Numbered from the stretch's first letter, positions 10,104 to 18,772 are shown. The stretch is DNA of 64,000 bases from Aphelocoma coerulescens (GCF_041296385.1 NW_027183504.1:186001-250000); one strand, 5' to 3'. The notes: generated by a model from the letters alone, not told the origin. Numbers and translations are program-made.

Positions 10104-11870
10104 ATGGCCACTATTGATGTCAAGGACATGTTTTTTATGGTCCCCTCGCAGGAACAAGATCAGGAGCGTTTTGCTTTCACGGGGGAGGGCCAGCAATATA
10201 CTTTCACTCGCCTCCCACAAGGATTCAAACACTCACCCACTCTAGCACATCATGCACTAGCACAAGAATTGTCACTCATTCCTCCTGCACCAGGAGTAAG
10301 AGTATACCAATACATTGATGGCATTTTGGTGGCAGGAGATGAGATTACACCTGTACAAACAACACAAACAAACATCATTAAACATCTAGAATCCCCGGGC
10401 TTACGTATTCCTCCTGAAAAAGTACAACTCCCTTCCCTAGAAGTAAAATTCTTGGGAATCTGGTGGAAAGGAGGAATGGTGTGTATTGCCCCAGACACCC
10501 TCAGCCACCTAGACCAAATTGAAACCCCAGAGACTAAAAAAGACCTGCAGCATGCTTTAGGCCTGCTAATTTTTTGGAGGAAACACATTCCTGACTTTTC
10601 AATAATTGCAAGGCCCCTGTATGATTTGCTAGGAAAAAAAGCAAAGTGGGATTGGACTCCCTTGCACGATGAGGCCCTACAACTCCTAATTTTTGAAGCT
10701 AACACATACCAATCCCTAGGTCCTATACATCCCACTGATCCAGTACACATGGAATGGCGATTTGCAAGCTCTGGACTGTCTACACATTTATGGCAGAAAG
10801 GACCCGATGGTCCTACCAGACCCATAGGCTTTTACTCACGCAGTTTTAAAGATGCAGAAAAACTATATTCTACCTGGGAAAAAAGTTTATTCGTGGTCAG
10901 CACTGCTTTTCAGGAAGCAGAGAAAACTACCCACAAACAACCCCTGATTTTAAGGGAACCTTTTCAAGTCATCAAGTCAGTTTTGGCAGGAATCCCACCC
11001 CCTGACGGGGTGGCCCAACGTGCCTCTGTTTGCAAACGGTATGCTCAAATGGAACATTATTGCACCATTTTTCAAGTAACAGAAGGAGCTCGCAAAAATC
11101 TTCCTCTACAAGATGAGGTAACCCTAAATAGCACCACTGACTTTTCACCTTCTATGATCCAAGTTGCTCCCCCGTACTCAGAACGATTGCAGAATGTGTG
11201 GTTTACGGATGCATCAGCAAAGCGAGAAGGTAAGGTTTGGAAATGTGGTGCTGTAGCCTTACAAATAAATACAGGCAAGCAAATTGTAACAGAAGGGGAA
11301 GGTAGTGCACAAGTGGGAGAACTGGCAGCAGTCTGGAGTGTATTTAACCATGCATCTGAAACCTCAGACTCTGTATATGTTTACACTGATTCTTTTGCTG
11401 TGTTCAAAGGGTGTACTGAATGGCTCCCCTTCTGGGACAAAAAGGACTGGGAAGTAAACAGGGTCCCTGCTTGGCAAAAGGAAAAATGGCAAGAAATTCT
11501 TGCTGTAGCAAAAAAGGGGAATTTTTTAGTTGGCTGGGTAGCCTCTCATCAAGAAAAGGAAACCCCAACTAGCCACTGGAATCACAAAGTAGATGAGAGG
11601 GCCAGATTAGCCCCACTAAGTAGAAAACCTCCAAGAGAAAACTGGGATCCATTATTAGAATGGTTGCACTTAAAGCGACAGCACACCGGGGCACAAGACC
11701 TATACAAGGAAGCAGCAAGCAGAGGATGGCCGGGGACTCGGGAAATGTGCCGTACCTGCAGATCTTCATGCGAGCAGTGCCGGACCCGATCAGAGCGTCA
11801 CCCTTTAGAACAACCCCCCTCACATATCAGAGACAGGAAAGGGACTGTGGGACACATGGCAAGTAGATGA
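10104..11870 (+). pseudogene. pol: RT palm, RNase H and integrase zinc finger (copy B), RT active site lost
   Basis: This 588-codon segment is open from the frameshift in RT to the next one. In order: RT motif A (IDVKDMFF, Asp at residue 5), motif B (LPQGF, 37-41), motif C at residues 70-73 reading Y-I-D-G instead of the required Y-x-D-D (GGC at 10320-10322), thumb/connection, then RNase H with the catalytic set D369, E406, D429 and D497, and the integrase zinc-binding domain with H522, H527, C549 and C552. RT copies the RNA genome into DNA and RNase H removes the RNA; loss of the second Asp of motif C should abolish polymerisation. The pol sequence looks like class III (HERV-L/HERV-S) over the whole length. 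The segment ends at TAG 11868-11870, where integrase changes frame. Confidence 0.92.
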
Positions 11871-12492
11871 TATTGGACCTTTTGGAAAGTCTGAGGGCAA
11901 ACAACACGTGTTGGTAGAAGTCAGGTCAGGACTAGTCCAAGCAGGAGCCTTCTCTCGGGCAACTAGTGCAAACACATTAGAAGCCCTTAAAATGTGGTTC
12001 AGTTTCTTTCCAAAACCTGTACCTATCCAATCCGACAACGGGGCACATTTCACAGCGACCATCGTCCAAAAATGGGCCAAAGAAGAAGGGATCCAGTGGA
12101 TATTTCACACACCCCATTATCCACAAGCAAATGGCATCGTCGAGAGAACAAATGGCCTGCTTAAGCGATTTCTGAAACCTCAACATTCTAATTGGACTGA
12201 ACGACTATGGGATGCTGTGAAAACAGTACATGAGCAATGGGGAGTAAATGGATGTCCCAGACTCACAGCTTTTTATCTGCAGCCTCCCTCCTTGATACCA
12301 GCAACATCTAAACCTACAGGTAATCAAAAACCCGCACGCTTCCCAGGACAGCCTGTATGGGTGGAACTGCCTACCGCAGGAGCTGTACCCATGGTACTCA
12401 CTACTCCTTTGAACATGCATACCTGGAAAGCAAACGATGCTTATGGCAAAGAACACAAAATAAGCTCTCGCTGGCTTATTCCTACATTTTAA
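11857..12492 (+). pseudogene. pol: Integrase core and C-terminal domain (copy B)
   Basis: In the +1 frame relative to the preceding fragment. The D,D-35-E triad is complete: Asp at 11866-11868 (WQVDDIG), Asp at 12034-12036 (SDNGAHF) and Glu at 12142-12144 (NGIVERTNG), the last two separated by 35 residues. A C-terminal SH3-like region (GQPVWV onward) ends at TAA 12490-12492. Integrase inserts viral DNA into the host chromosome; here it has no start of its own and is out of frame with its zinc finger. The core ORF is intact in B to F and carries an added stop in A. Confidence 0.88.
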
Positions 12493-12515
12493 TATTAGCC
12501 CTGAAAGGGGCTGGA

Positions 12516-12539
12516 CAGACTTTTTCTTGTCTTTCACAG
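12516..12539 (+). promoter_or_regulatory. Env splice acceptor (copy B)
   Basis: A long pyrimidine tract ends in TTTCACAG, with AG at 12538-12539, 24-47 bases after the integrase stop and 40 bases before the env ATG. This is the position and form expected of the acceptor for a spliced env mRNA. Equivalent AGs are at 1144, 23908, 35278, 46649 and 58018. Confidence 0.65.
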
Positions 12540-12579
12540 GTAACTGAACAACAGGAGAAAAAAATATTCAGGACTGTGC

Positions 12580-14483
12580 ATGAAAAACCTCAGATACGAA
12601 CTATGCTTCGGTTTACTGGTAATTGGGATTGTAACATGTTAGGTCTATTTTTATGCTTATTTACCTTGTGCATGTGCTCAGCAGAGCTAGCTAGCAGAGC
12701 TAGATCAAAGGAAGCTTGCCTGGAAATTAGGAAAAGGGTTTGCAAAAATATGGAATCCTACTGATCAAGGTGTATGTGTAACATTACCTGATTCTGCTGA
12801 ACCAGGATTGCCATCTTACATAGTACCCTTGAATTTATCTTTTGTCCTCAATATGACTAGTGTGGCAGCTCCATTGCCTCTACCTGAACAGTGGACAAGT
12901 AAGAAAAATGGAGCCCAAGTTGAGTGCAGAGGTACCCCTATAGTACATAACCTTTACCAAACATATGACCCACCTTCTGATGCACCTCATGAAGGACAGT
13001 TGCACCAGAAATATTGTAGAACTAGGCGTCCAAAGGTAAATAGAACCATCTTATCTCAAATTGAATCCCCTCACCCAGCCATCAAATTAGATAAAAGTAA
13101 ATTCAGCCCTGAGACAATAACCTTTGAGGAATATAATGCTAAACAGCCCTGCCTTGTTTACCCATGGGATCCACGGTTTGACCCACTCTACACACCAGAT
13201 GTAGATGAAGGCAAATATAGCACAGTTTTTAACCCTTCCTGCTGTGGTCAACTTCCGAACATAACGAATAGAACCCCAATCGACTGACAACATTTAATGT
13301 GGGCATGGTCTGTACAAACAGTTCTTAAAGGTAAATTTAGAGACTAAAAAAGACTACAAAAGAAGATAGTCCTCTAGTCAATTGCTCAAAGGTGATAACA
13401 TGCAAAGAAGGACCAGGAGATCCTCCAGAAACATGGTTTTCACTTAGAATTCGAACATTAGGAACTGATGTGTGTACTTGTTGGGGATACCTCTCAAAAG
13501 GCTGGAGAAATCAAGATGAGTCCTGTAACTCCTCCTACAAATACCTTCTCAACCCATGTGGAGTTCCTTTTACCCACTACCCAGTCCGTGGGACTCCAAT
13601 CAATACTAAGCCAGAAATCACCGTCCTTGATTTTGCAGATGCAACTAAGTGGAAAACTGCAAAATATATAGCCCCTCTTGGAATGGCTTGGGGATGCTCT
13701 GATGAGATATTTTATTCACATTTGTCATTAGAACAACATGCTGGACTTAGGTGTGGAATTGGAATTCCCTCCCTTTGCCCCAGACGTATTTTTACTTTCA
13801 CCAAAGTGTCTAAAGAACGTCACTGTCGTAGTGTTCCCTCTTCAAAGGCAACACAAAGAGCAGAATGGGCAATTCAAGGAGTTGACATTCCAGATTACTA
13901 TACCACTGGAGAAAAAGTATCTCTATTTCTGGAAAATTTCTTTACTCCCTATGTTACCTTTAAAAGACACCAGTTCGTATTAGAAGATATTACCTGGCAA
14001 TTAAGTATATGAAGCAATTGGACACAAGATGCATTTGGAGAATTATACACCCAAGTCCAGCAAAATACTAAAATGACCCTGCAAAATAGATTAGCTTTAG
14101 ATATGGTATTGTTAAAAGAACAAGGAGTTTGTGGGATGTTCAATAGAACAGAAACTGAGGGTTGTATTACAATTCATAATGCCTCTAGCTCCGCTGAGGA
14201 GGCATGAGCTAAGATGAGAGAAATAAGTAATCATACTAGAAATTTGTTTCATGCAATGCAACCGCGAGAAGTATTTGATAGTTCATGGGTCACTACCATC
14301 CTAAAGTATTTTGGGCTCACAGGGTGGGGAAAATGGTTAGCACAACTTGCAATAACAATTGCTACTGGAATTGCATTGCTAATCGTTGGTATTGGCCGGG
14401 TTAAATGCATGATACAACACTTACTCCTTTCCTTCTCCCCCTCTGTACGCTGTATTCAAATCACCACCACCGAAGAAGGCTGA
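12580..14483 (+). pseudogene. env: Envelope glycoprotein, broken (copy B)
   Basis: ATG 12580 opens a 20-codon signal-peptide-like hydrophobic segment ended by TAG at 12640-12642; a second TAG follows at 12688-12690. The same frame then runs open through a cysteine- and N-glycosylation-rich SU part to TGA 13285-13287. After a frame change (about 13290-13390) SU continues 13392-14012, including a CTCW motif, to TGA 14010-14012. The TM part reads on in that frame: a heptad/immunosuppressive-like segment followed by two cysteines ten residues apart (14130 and 14163), another TGA at 14205-14207, and a membrane helix at about 14334-14396 with a short basic-start tail ending at TGA 14481-14483. The TM layout recalls alpha/gamma-type envelopes, but C-x10-C is longer than their usual C-x6-C. 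Mammalian ERV-L elements mostly lack env, so this pairing is worth noting. All these stops are shared by all six copies. Confidence 0.8.
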
Positions 14484-14494
14484 CCCTTGCCTCT

Positions 14495-14517
14495 CCCCCC
14501 CCCCCACCACCACCACC
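14495..14517 (+). repeat. C/ACC tract, copy B (11 C + 4 ACC)
   Basis: Length-variable tract at the junction between env and spacer. Its length across copies is 26 (A), 23 (B), 22 (C), 23 (D), 21 (E) and 23 (F) bp. Confidence 0.9.
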
Positions 14518-14913
14518 ACTGCCTGCTGCGAGACACTCTGAGGCCTCCTGGAGCCGACGCCGCCCGCCTGAGGAGAACCCCCCGAACCTGCAGCCCTGGA
14601 GCGGAACCACGAGTGAGTTGTGGAACCCCTCCCCTGCTGCTGCGTGCCGTGCTGAGAGCACCGGGAGTGGGCCAAGGCTCGGCTGCAGCGACCGGGCACC
14701 GCGCCTGCAACTCGGAGGACGGGCGGCCGCCTTGCAGCCAAACTGCTCCCAAGATCAGAGGAGGCAGATAAGACGCTTCCAACTGCTTCGCTCCCCCCAC
14801 CCCATCTCGGCGGCACTAAAGGTAGCACAGTGAGCTGCTGCTCAGACGGACCTTCCCTTCTCTTTTTTTTTTTTTTTGTTTTTCCTTTTTTGTAATTGGG
14901 AGACATTGCCAGC
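14518..14913 (+). other. GC-rich leader-like segment without 3' LTR (copy B)
   Basis: Immediately after env one expects a polypurine tract and a 3' LTR; neither is present. The segment is GC-rich, has a consensus-like donor (ACGAGTGAGT, near 14609-14618) and ends in a 15-T/T-rich run before the ATG at 14914. It looks like a retroviral 5' leader, or a host CpG-rich exon. I found no primer binding site in it. Confidence 0.3.
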
Positions 14914-15170
14914 ATGGGCGCAGAGTTTCAGCACCAAAAGACCCCGTACTACAGGTATGGACTTGCTTTTTAACAAAAAAAGGCATAAAATACGACCAAC
15001 AGGCTTTAACACCCTTAAGCACATGGTGTAAGAGCCACAGACTAGACGGCTCCGAGGGGACTGCCCTGGGCTTGGAAAGGTTGAAGCAGGCTGGTAAAAT
15101 TAGAATCGAAGTGGCTCCCACAGGAGATGAGACAGCTATTAATGTGCTAAAGCCTTGGAGGCTCCTTTAA
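14914..15170 (+). pseudogene. Matrix-like gag fragment of a second, class II-like retrovirus (copy B)
   Basis: ATG-GGC at 14914 has a strong start context (gccagcATGG) and encodes Gly2, as myristoylated matrix proteins do. The ATG frame stops after 19 codons at a T run. The reading frame that follows (roughly 14980-15170) is open for about 60 codons and has the KKGIK, LSTWC and spaced L/W pattern that I associate with beta-type retroviral matrix. It ends in TAA at 15168-15170, next to a 7-bp inverted repeat (CTCCTTT/AAAGGAG). No capsid or later genes follow. The similarity is judged by eye and is weak; a chance ORF is possible. Confidence 0.4.
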
Positions 15171-15685
15171 AAAGGAGAATAATGCAAGGATGACGGTGGG
15201 AACACGGCGGGCGCCGCCCACTGAGGCCGGCAGCGAGGAGAGGGCGCCGGGAGAGGCAGCGGGAGGCGTGGCCGCAGCACCGGGCGCGCAAGAGAGCACC
15301 GCGGCCGAGCAGCCTTTCCGCCAACTGCACATCCTGGTCCCTCTCGCCCTGGGAAATGCGTGTGGGGGCTGGGGCCAGGGGGGCTCCGTCCCTCTCAGCC
15401 CTGGGGTGACTGCCCCGAGTATCTCCCGCCATGACTTGGACAGAGATCCCCCCAGTCCCGATCGTTCCCCGACAGGAGAGGCCTGAAGACACCACAGGAC
15501 CCCCCAGGATGCAGAGGGACGGAGACAGCCCCGGGCCATGCGTGCTCCTCACCCCAGCTGAGGCCGGGGGGGCTCCGGCCTCCTCTCCCACGGGGAAGGC
15601 GGGGGCTTTGGGATTTGTTTGCATCGCAAGCCACTCGCTGGGAGAGCAAAGATCACTCAAGGCATTTGATGTGATTTTTGCCAAT
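15171..15685 (+). other. GC-rich stretch with no supported gene (copy B)
   Basis: High GC and CpG content keep several frames open on both strands (for example + strand 15190-15486), but none has a recognisable domain, and the overlapping frames are equally open, so I do not call a gene. The same holds for the equivalent stretch in the other copies. Confidence 0.6.
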
Positions 15686-15860
15686 TTTATTTTGTTTTAC
15701 CGTGTTTTACCTGGCATTAGCTGATTTTACCTGGTATTACCTGATTTTACCGTGTTTTACCTGTATTAGATAATATTAGATGGTATTAGCTGGTATTACC
15801 GTGTTTTACCTGGTATTACCGTGTTTTACCTGGTATTACCTGGTATTACCTGATTTTACC
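15686..15860 (-). repeat. AGGTAA-rich minisatellite, copy B
   Basis: 10- and 20-bp reiterations of TTTTACC/TATTACC words on the + strand. On the - strand these read as AG-GTAAAA and AG-GTAATA. I count nine AGGTAA hexamers and four CGGTAA, all close to the 5' splice-site consensus. On the - strand the array starts at the donor of the candidate exon (15859) and ends at AATAAA (15691-15686), followed by A-rich sequence. Repeat number varies between copies (one extra 20 bp in A, one substituted 10-mer in F). Confidence 0.8.
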
Positions 15861-16103
15861 TTTGGTGGGCTTCGGGTGGTGTCCGAACTCTTCCGGTTTT
15901 GTCCCTCGTTGCCCCGGCGCTGCTGGGGCCCTGCCTTTGCCGAGCCGGGGTTGCTGTCCCTCGTTGCCCCGGTAGTTGCCCGTCCCTGCCTTTGCCGAGC
16001 TGGGGTGCGGTCCCTCGTTGCCGCGGTAGTTGCCCGTCCCTGCCTTTGCCGAGCCGGGGTTGCTGGCGCTCCCACTGCCATCTGGAGGGGCCGGCGCAGG
16101 TAC
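15860..16103 (-). other. Candidate - strand exon with internal repeats (copy B)
   Basis: On the - strand a pyrimidine-rich acceptor (TTTTCTCAG, AG at 16105-16104) precedes a 244-bp segment ended by a donor CAAAG|GTAAAA (GT at 15859-15858). The segment holds three tandem repeats of about 54 bp (15901-16063). The TATA box of the same strand lies 244 bp upstream of the acceptor. Unspliced, an ATG at 16168 would read 110 codons to 15836 through this exon, and a second frame is also open, as expected of CpG-rich repeats. Whether the segment is coding is unclear. Splice signals are identical in all six copies. Confidence 0.35.
15901..16063 (-). repeat. 54-bp minisatellite, three repeats (copy B)
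   Basis: Each repeat has the GCTCGGCAAAGGCAGGG core and a GGCAACGAGGGAC end on the - strand. Two repeats are nearly identical and the third differs in the middle (CCCAGCAGCGCC in place of ACGGGCAACTACC). Equivalent positions: 4530-4692, 27270-27432, 38641-38803, 50010-50172, 61381-61543. Confidence 0.75.
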
Positions 16104-16346
16104 CTGAGAAAAGTGGCAGAGAGAAAAGGCGCATTGGCGGCGAGAAGCGGCGCAGCGAACCATCCCATCTCCCTCCCAGCCACCCCCTCCCACCCGCCCC
16201 GGCCTGGGGCTCCAGGGCCGCGGCGCTGAGGGCCGGGCCGCTCCCAGAGCTCCGGCCTCGGGGCTTCCGCTCCTCTCCGCCCGCTCCGCTCCGCTGCTGC
16301 CGCCTCCACGCCGGGACTGCAAGTGAAGCCCCGCCACCGCCGCCGC

Positions 16347-16544
16347 CTTATATAGGCAGCCTAAGCCCCGCCCCCCCGGGCGGCAGCCAATGGGAATCGA
16401 GCGCCAAGGTTCCTCATTGTGAGGAAACAATGAGGGGCGGGGCCAGAACGTAGCGGAGCGATCTGATTGGTCGAGAGGCAGCGGGTCAATGACATCACAC
16501 CCCGGGCATTACCAAAGCTTAGCAAAAATGAAACCCTATAAAAT
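16347..16544. promoter_or_regulatory. Divergent CpG-island promoter (copy B)
   Basis: A consensus TATA box on the - strand (TATATAAG, 16347-16354) faces left and a + strand TATA (TATAAAAT, 16537-16544) faces right, 190 bp apart. The interval holds two GC boxes (GGGGCGGGG near 16435 and its complement with a C7 run near 16368), ATTGG/CCAAT at 16387-16391 and 16466-16470, a dyad at 16412-16435 and a CRE-like TGACATCA at 16489-16496. This is a textbook arrangement for RNA polymerase II initiation in both directions: - strand towards the candidate exon, + strand towards the small ORF at 16802. Start sites are not defined by the sequence but should lie near 16320 (-) and 16567 (+). Confidence 0.6.
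16412..16435. promoter_or_regulatory. CATTGT/ACAATG dyad (copy B)
   Basis: Perfect 9-bp inverted repeat CCTCATTGT and ACAATGAGG separated by 6 bp. Each half contains ACAAT, the core bound by SOX/HMG-box factors. It sits midway between the two TATA boxes. Equivalents: 5041-5064, 27781-27804, 39152-39175, 50521-50544, 61892-61915. Confidence 0.5.
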
Positions 16545-16801
16545 AGAAAAATTACATTTAAAACGCCACTGGAGTGTGGCATTCAGCAGCGGCCGCTCTT
16601 TATTGGGGCCAGCTGCACCAGGGGATTTCTCCTCTGAAATATCCTGTGTGCCGAGCGCTCCAAAGCTCCTGTTCACACGCTGTGCTTTGCATCCTTTTGC
16701 ATTGCTATCATTCGATTCAACGCTGCCCTTAACTCCCCGCTGGACGCTGCAAAGAGCGGTCTCAGAGCTGCTGAGCCACTACTAGCAGGCATCCTGTGAC
16801 C

Positions 16802-17107
16802 ATGCCTGGCAGTGCTGGCCGCAAATTTTCTGTGGAAACAGAGCGTCCTGCAGCTGTATCCAACGCGCCTGCACAGCCATCACAAAAACGCTCGCCCAAG
16901 ACAGACACGCTATCAGAAGCGGCCGATCCATGCTTAAGCATCATGCCTGGAAATAGCGGCTGGCCAGGAAGTCCTAATGTCGCCGCTGCCCTTTGTGACA
17001 ACTCTGCGGCGCAGGCGGCGGGGCCACGACGTCTCCGGGCGACGACACTGCCCCAGAGGCAGGGGGCTCGGGGACGGCCAGTGCCAGCACCGCACCGAGC
17101 CCGCTGA
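16802..17107 (+). CDS. Hypothetical 101-residue protein (copy B)
   Basis: The ATG at 16802 has A at -3 (gaccATGC) and lies 258 bp after the + strand TATA box. The predicted product is basic and rich in Ser, Pro and Ala, with a KRSPKT segment near residue 32 that could be a nuclear signal or phosphosite; there is no membrane segment and no domain I recognise. The frame is open in all six copies with one amino acid change (Ala to Val in E), but the copies are so alike that this is weak evidence of selection, and the second half lies in GC-rich DNA where other frames are open too. It may equally be part of a non-coding transcript. Confidence 0.3.
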   Translation: MPGSAGRKFSVETERPAAVSNAPAQPSQKRSPKTDTLSEAADPCLSIMPGNSGWPGSPNVAAALCDNSAAQAAGPRRLRATTLPQRQGARGRPVPAPHRAR

Positions 17108-17221
17108 TTGCTCCACAGGCCGCGGCCTCTGTGACACGCGGGGACAGCGCCTGGCTCGCAGCGCAGGGAGGCAGGGCCGGCATCAGGGCGGGCTGGGGGA
17201 GGGGGCGGCGTTGAAGCCCCA
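17108..17221 (+). other. Short GC-rich stretch, nothing identified (copy B)
   Basis: GC-rich DNA between the small ORF and the degenerate minisatellite. I see no motif or gene in it. Confidence 0.5.
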
Positions 17222-17531
17222 CTTGGGCTGCCTTTGGCTGCCATTGCGGCTCAGGCCGGCCTTAGGGCTGGCCCTGCCCTTAGGGCTAACGGTGGCCTTG
17301 AGCTTGGAGCCTGCCTTGGGCTAGGGAGTGCACCTGGGGCACTGGCCTTAACTCCATGAATGGTTGGCCTTAGGGCAGCAGTTGGGGCTGAGTTTGGGAG
17401 TTAGAGCTAAAGGCGGCATTGGAGTATGGGCTGGGGCTGGGCTCAAAGCTGGATTTAGGGCTTCAGCTGGGATTGGTGTTGGGCTTGATCTTAAGAGTTG
17501 CAGTTGGGGCTGGCTTTGGCCTTCGAGCTCA
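17222..17531 (+). repeat. Degenerate TTAGGGCT-type minisatellite, left arm (copy B)
   Basis: Built of variants of CTTAGGGCTGGC, TTGGGGCTGG and TTTGGCCTT spaced at roughly 12-24 bp. TTAGGG occurs with CT after it, so the array resembles but is not telomeric DNA. It could be an old expanded GGGCT-type satellite; a low-complexity origin cannot be excluded. Confidence 0.55.
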
Positions 17532-17535
17532 CCGT

Positions 17536-18109
17536 TGTTATAAACGAAGCTGAGACTTTTTTTAAAAAAGAAAAGCCAGCTCGTTTGTTTATTCATTAAC
17601 AACTGAGAGCGAGAACCCAGGATAAGCCCAGGCTCCGCACGACAAGCCAGAGTAAAGCAGCACACAAAAAGGACAGTGTGACCCACTGGGTGCAACCTTG
17701 GACCCCAAGTTCCGCAGGAGCTCCCCGGATAAAGTCCCAGGTCCGTTCTTATGCCCTCTGTCTGTTCACAATTGGTGGATTTTGGATTCTTCTTCTGATT
17801 GGCTCGCTTCCAGGGGTTCTATTGGTCTTTATCAAGATGCATTTTTGTCCAATCATTTCCCGAGGGTGTCGAATGATTGGCTAAGCGGTCCAAGATGTTG
17901 ACATCACCTGCATGAGGTCATTTTCTAGTCCATCACGTCATCACATCCCCAATTGCGTCTCCACCTAGTGCTCACACTCCGATATTACACCCAGACAGTC
18001 TCGCAATATCCTCCGTTAACATGCCCATGTATCCAACTATCAACTCCCCTCTTTTCTATCTCCTCCAAACAGTAAAAATCAACACCCTGAAACCAATTCA
18101 TTTATTACA
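17536..18109 (-). mobile_element. Solo LTR (- strand), 574 bp, copy B
   Basis: Terminal TG...CA (TGTAATA start, TATAACA end on the - strand, imperfect inverted ends). The target duplication CCGT is at 17532-17535 and 18110-18113. A 4-bp duplication fits class I (gamma-like) elements. U3 holds four CCAAT boxes and a purine-rich GAAAAGAGGGGAG, then a CATAAGA TATA variant and, further down, AATAAA (17588-17593). No internal retroviral sequence remains, so it formed by LTR-LTR recombination before the unit was amplified. CACCGTTG is present at both sides, so an 8-bp duplication of another element type is the alternative reading, but no terminal inverted repeats of a DNA transposon are seen. Confidence 0.75.
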
Positions 18110-18113
18110 CCGT

Positions 18114-18276
18114 TGCATTTGGTTTAGGGCTGAGCATTTAGCAAGGGGCTGGAATTAGGAGAGGCCTCGGCGTTAGGGCTGGGTTTTACATTACAGCTAC
18201 CATTGGCGTGAAGGCTAAATGTGGCGTTTGCCTTCAGCCTGGCCTTGGTATTGGCTCTGGGGCTGCACGGGTCTGC
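18114..18276 (+). repeat. Degenerate TTAGGGCT-type minisatellite, right arm (copy B)
   Basis: Same word family as the left arm; the two arms join cleanly if the solo LTR and one CCGT are removed. Confidence 0.5.
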
Positions 18277-18342
18277 CACTGGCATGGGATGAAATCCAGG
18301 ACTGTGAGCGTGTCTAAACATGGAGTGAGACTGAGATCAGAA

Positions 18343-18748
18343 TGGGCGTGCGCTTTGGGACCGAGCGCACGCCCAGCGGAAAAGAGAAGACGTCACTGCG
18401 GGATGTCCCTGGCATCGTCCCCGCCCTGCTCAGGCACCACCAAACCTGGCGGCAGCTGCCTTGGCCAAGATGCAGGTGCTCCCAGCTCTGGCTGCTCCCG
18501 CTTCCGGCTGCTCCCAGCCCCCCTCCAGCTCTGCTGGAGCCCCTTTAGGCACTGCAAGGGTGATTGGCCCCAAACTGGGCCCTACTTTTACTGTCAAATA
18601 AAATACATCAATTTTTTGGCATCGACATTTAATCTCGTTTGGTTTTAATCTCATATCTGGCAATATTTTGAACCTTCGAAGTTCTTTCTGGTTTATGCTC
18701 AGAGACTTCGCCTGCTTTGCCTTTCTGGGTCTGAACCGGATCGTAACA
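18343..18748 (+). mobile_element. LTR-like segment before the copy C primer binding site
   Basis: As 6972-7377. The 12-bp inverted repeat is at 18343-18354 and 18364-18375. The last LTR base is probably A18748. Confidence 0.5.
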
Positions 18749-18754
18749 CTTTAT

Positions 18755-18772
18755 TGGCATAGTCGGCAGGAT
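18755..18772 (+). other. Primer binding site, copy C
   Basis: Identical to copy B, including the A at position 5. Confidence 0.75.

Larger units (their letters stand above)
7384..18754 (+). repeat. Macrosatellite unit, copy B (reference copy)
   Basis: Complete unit of 11371 bp from primer binding site to primer binding site. It holds proviral internal sequence (7384-14483) followed by a mosaic spacer (14484-18754). I use it as the reference for detailed description. Private variants include S to L just after the frameshift in integrase (codon 11911-11913) and R to L in the RNase H/connection region near 10862. Confidence 0.98.
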
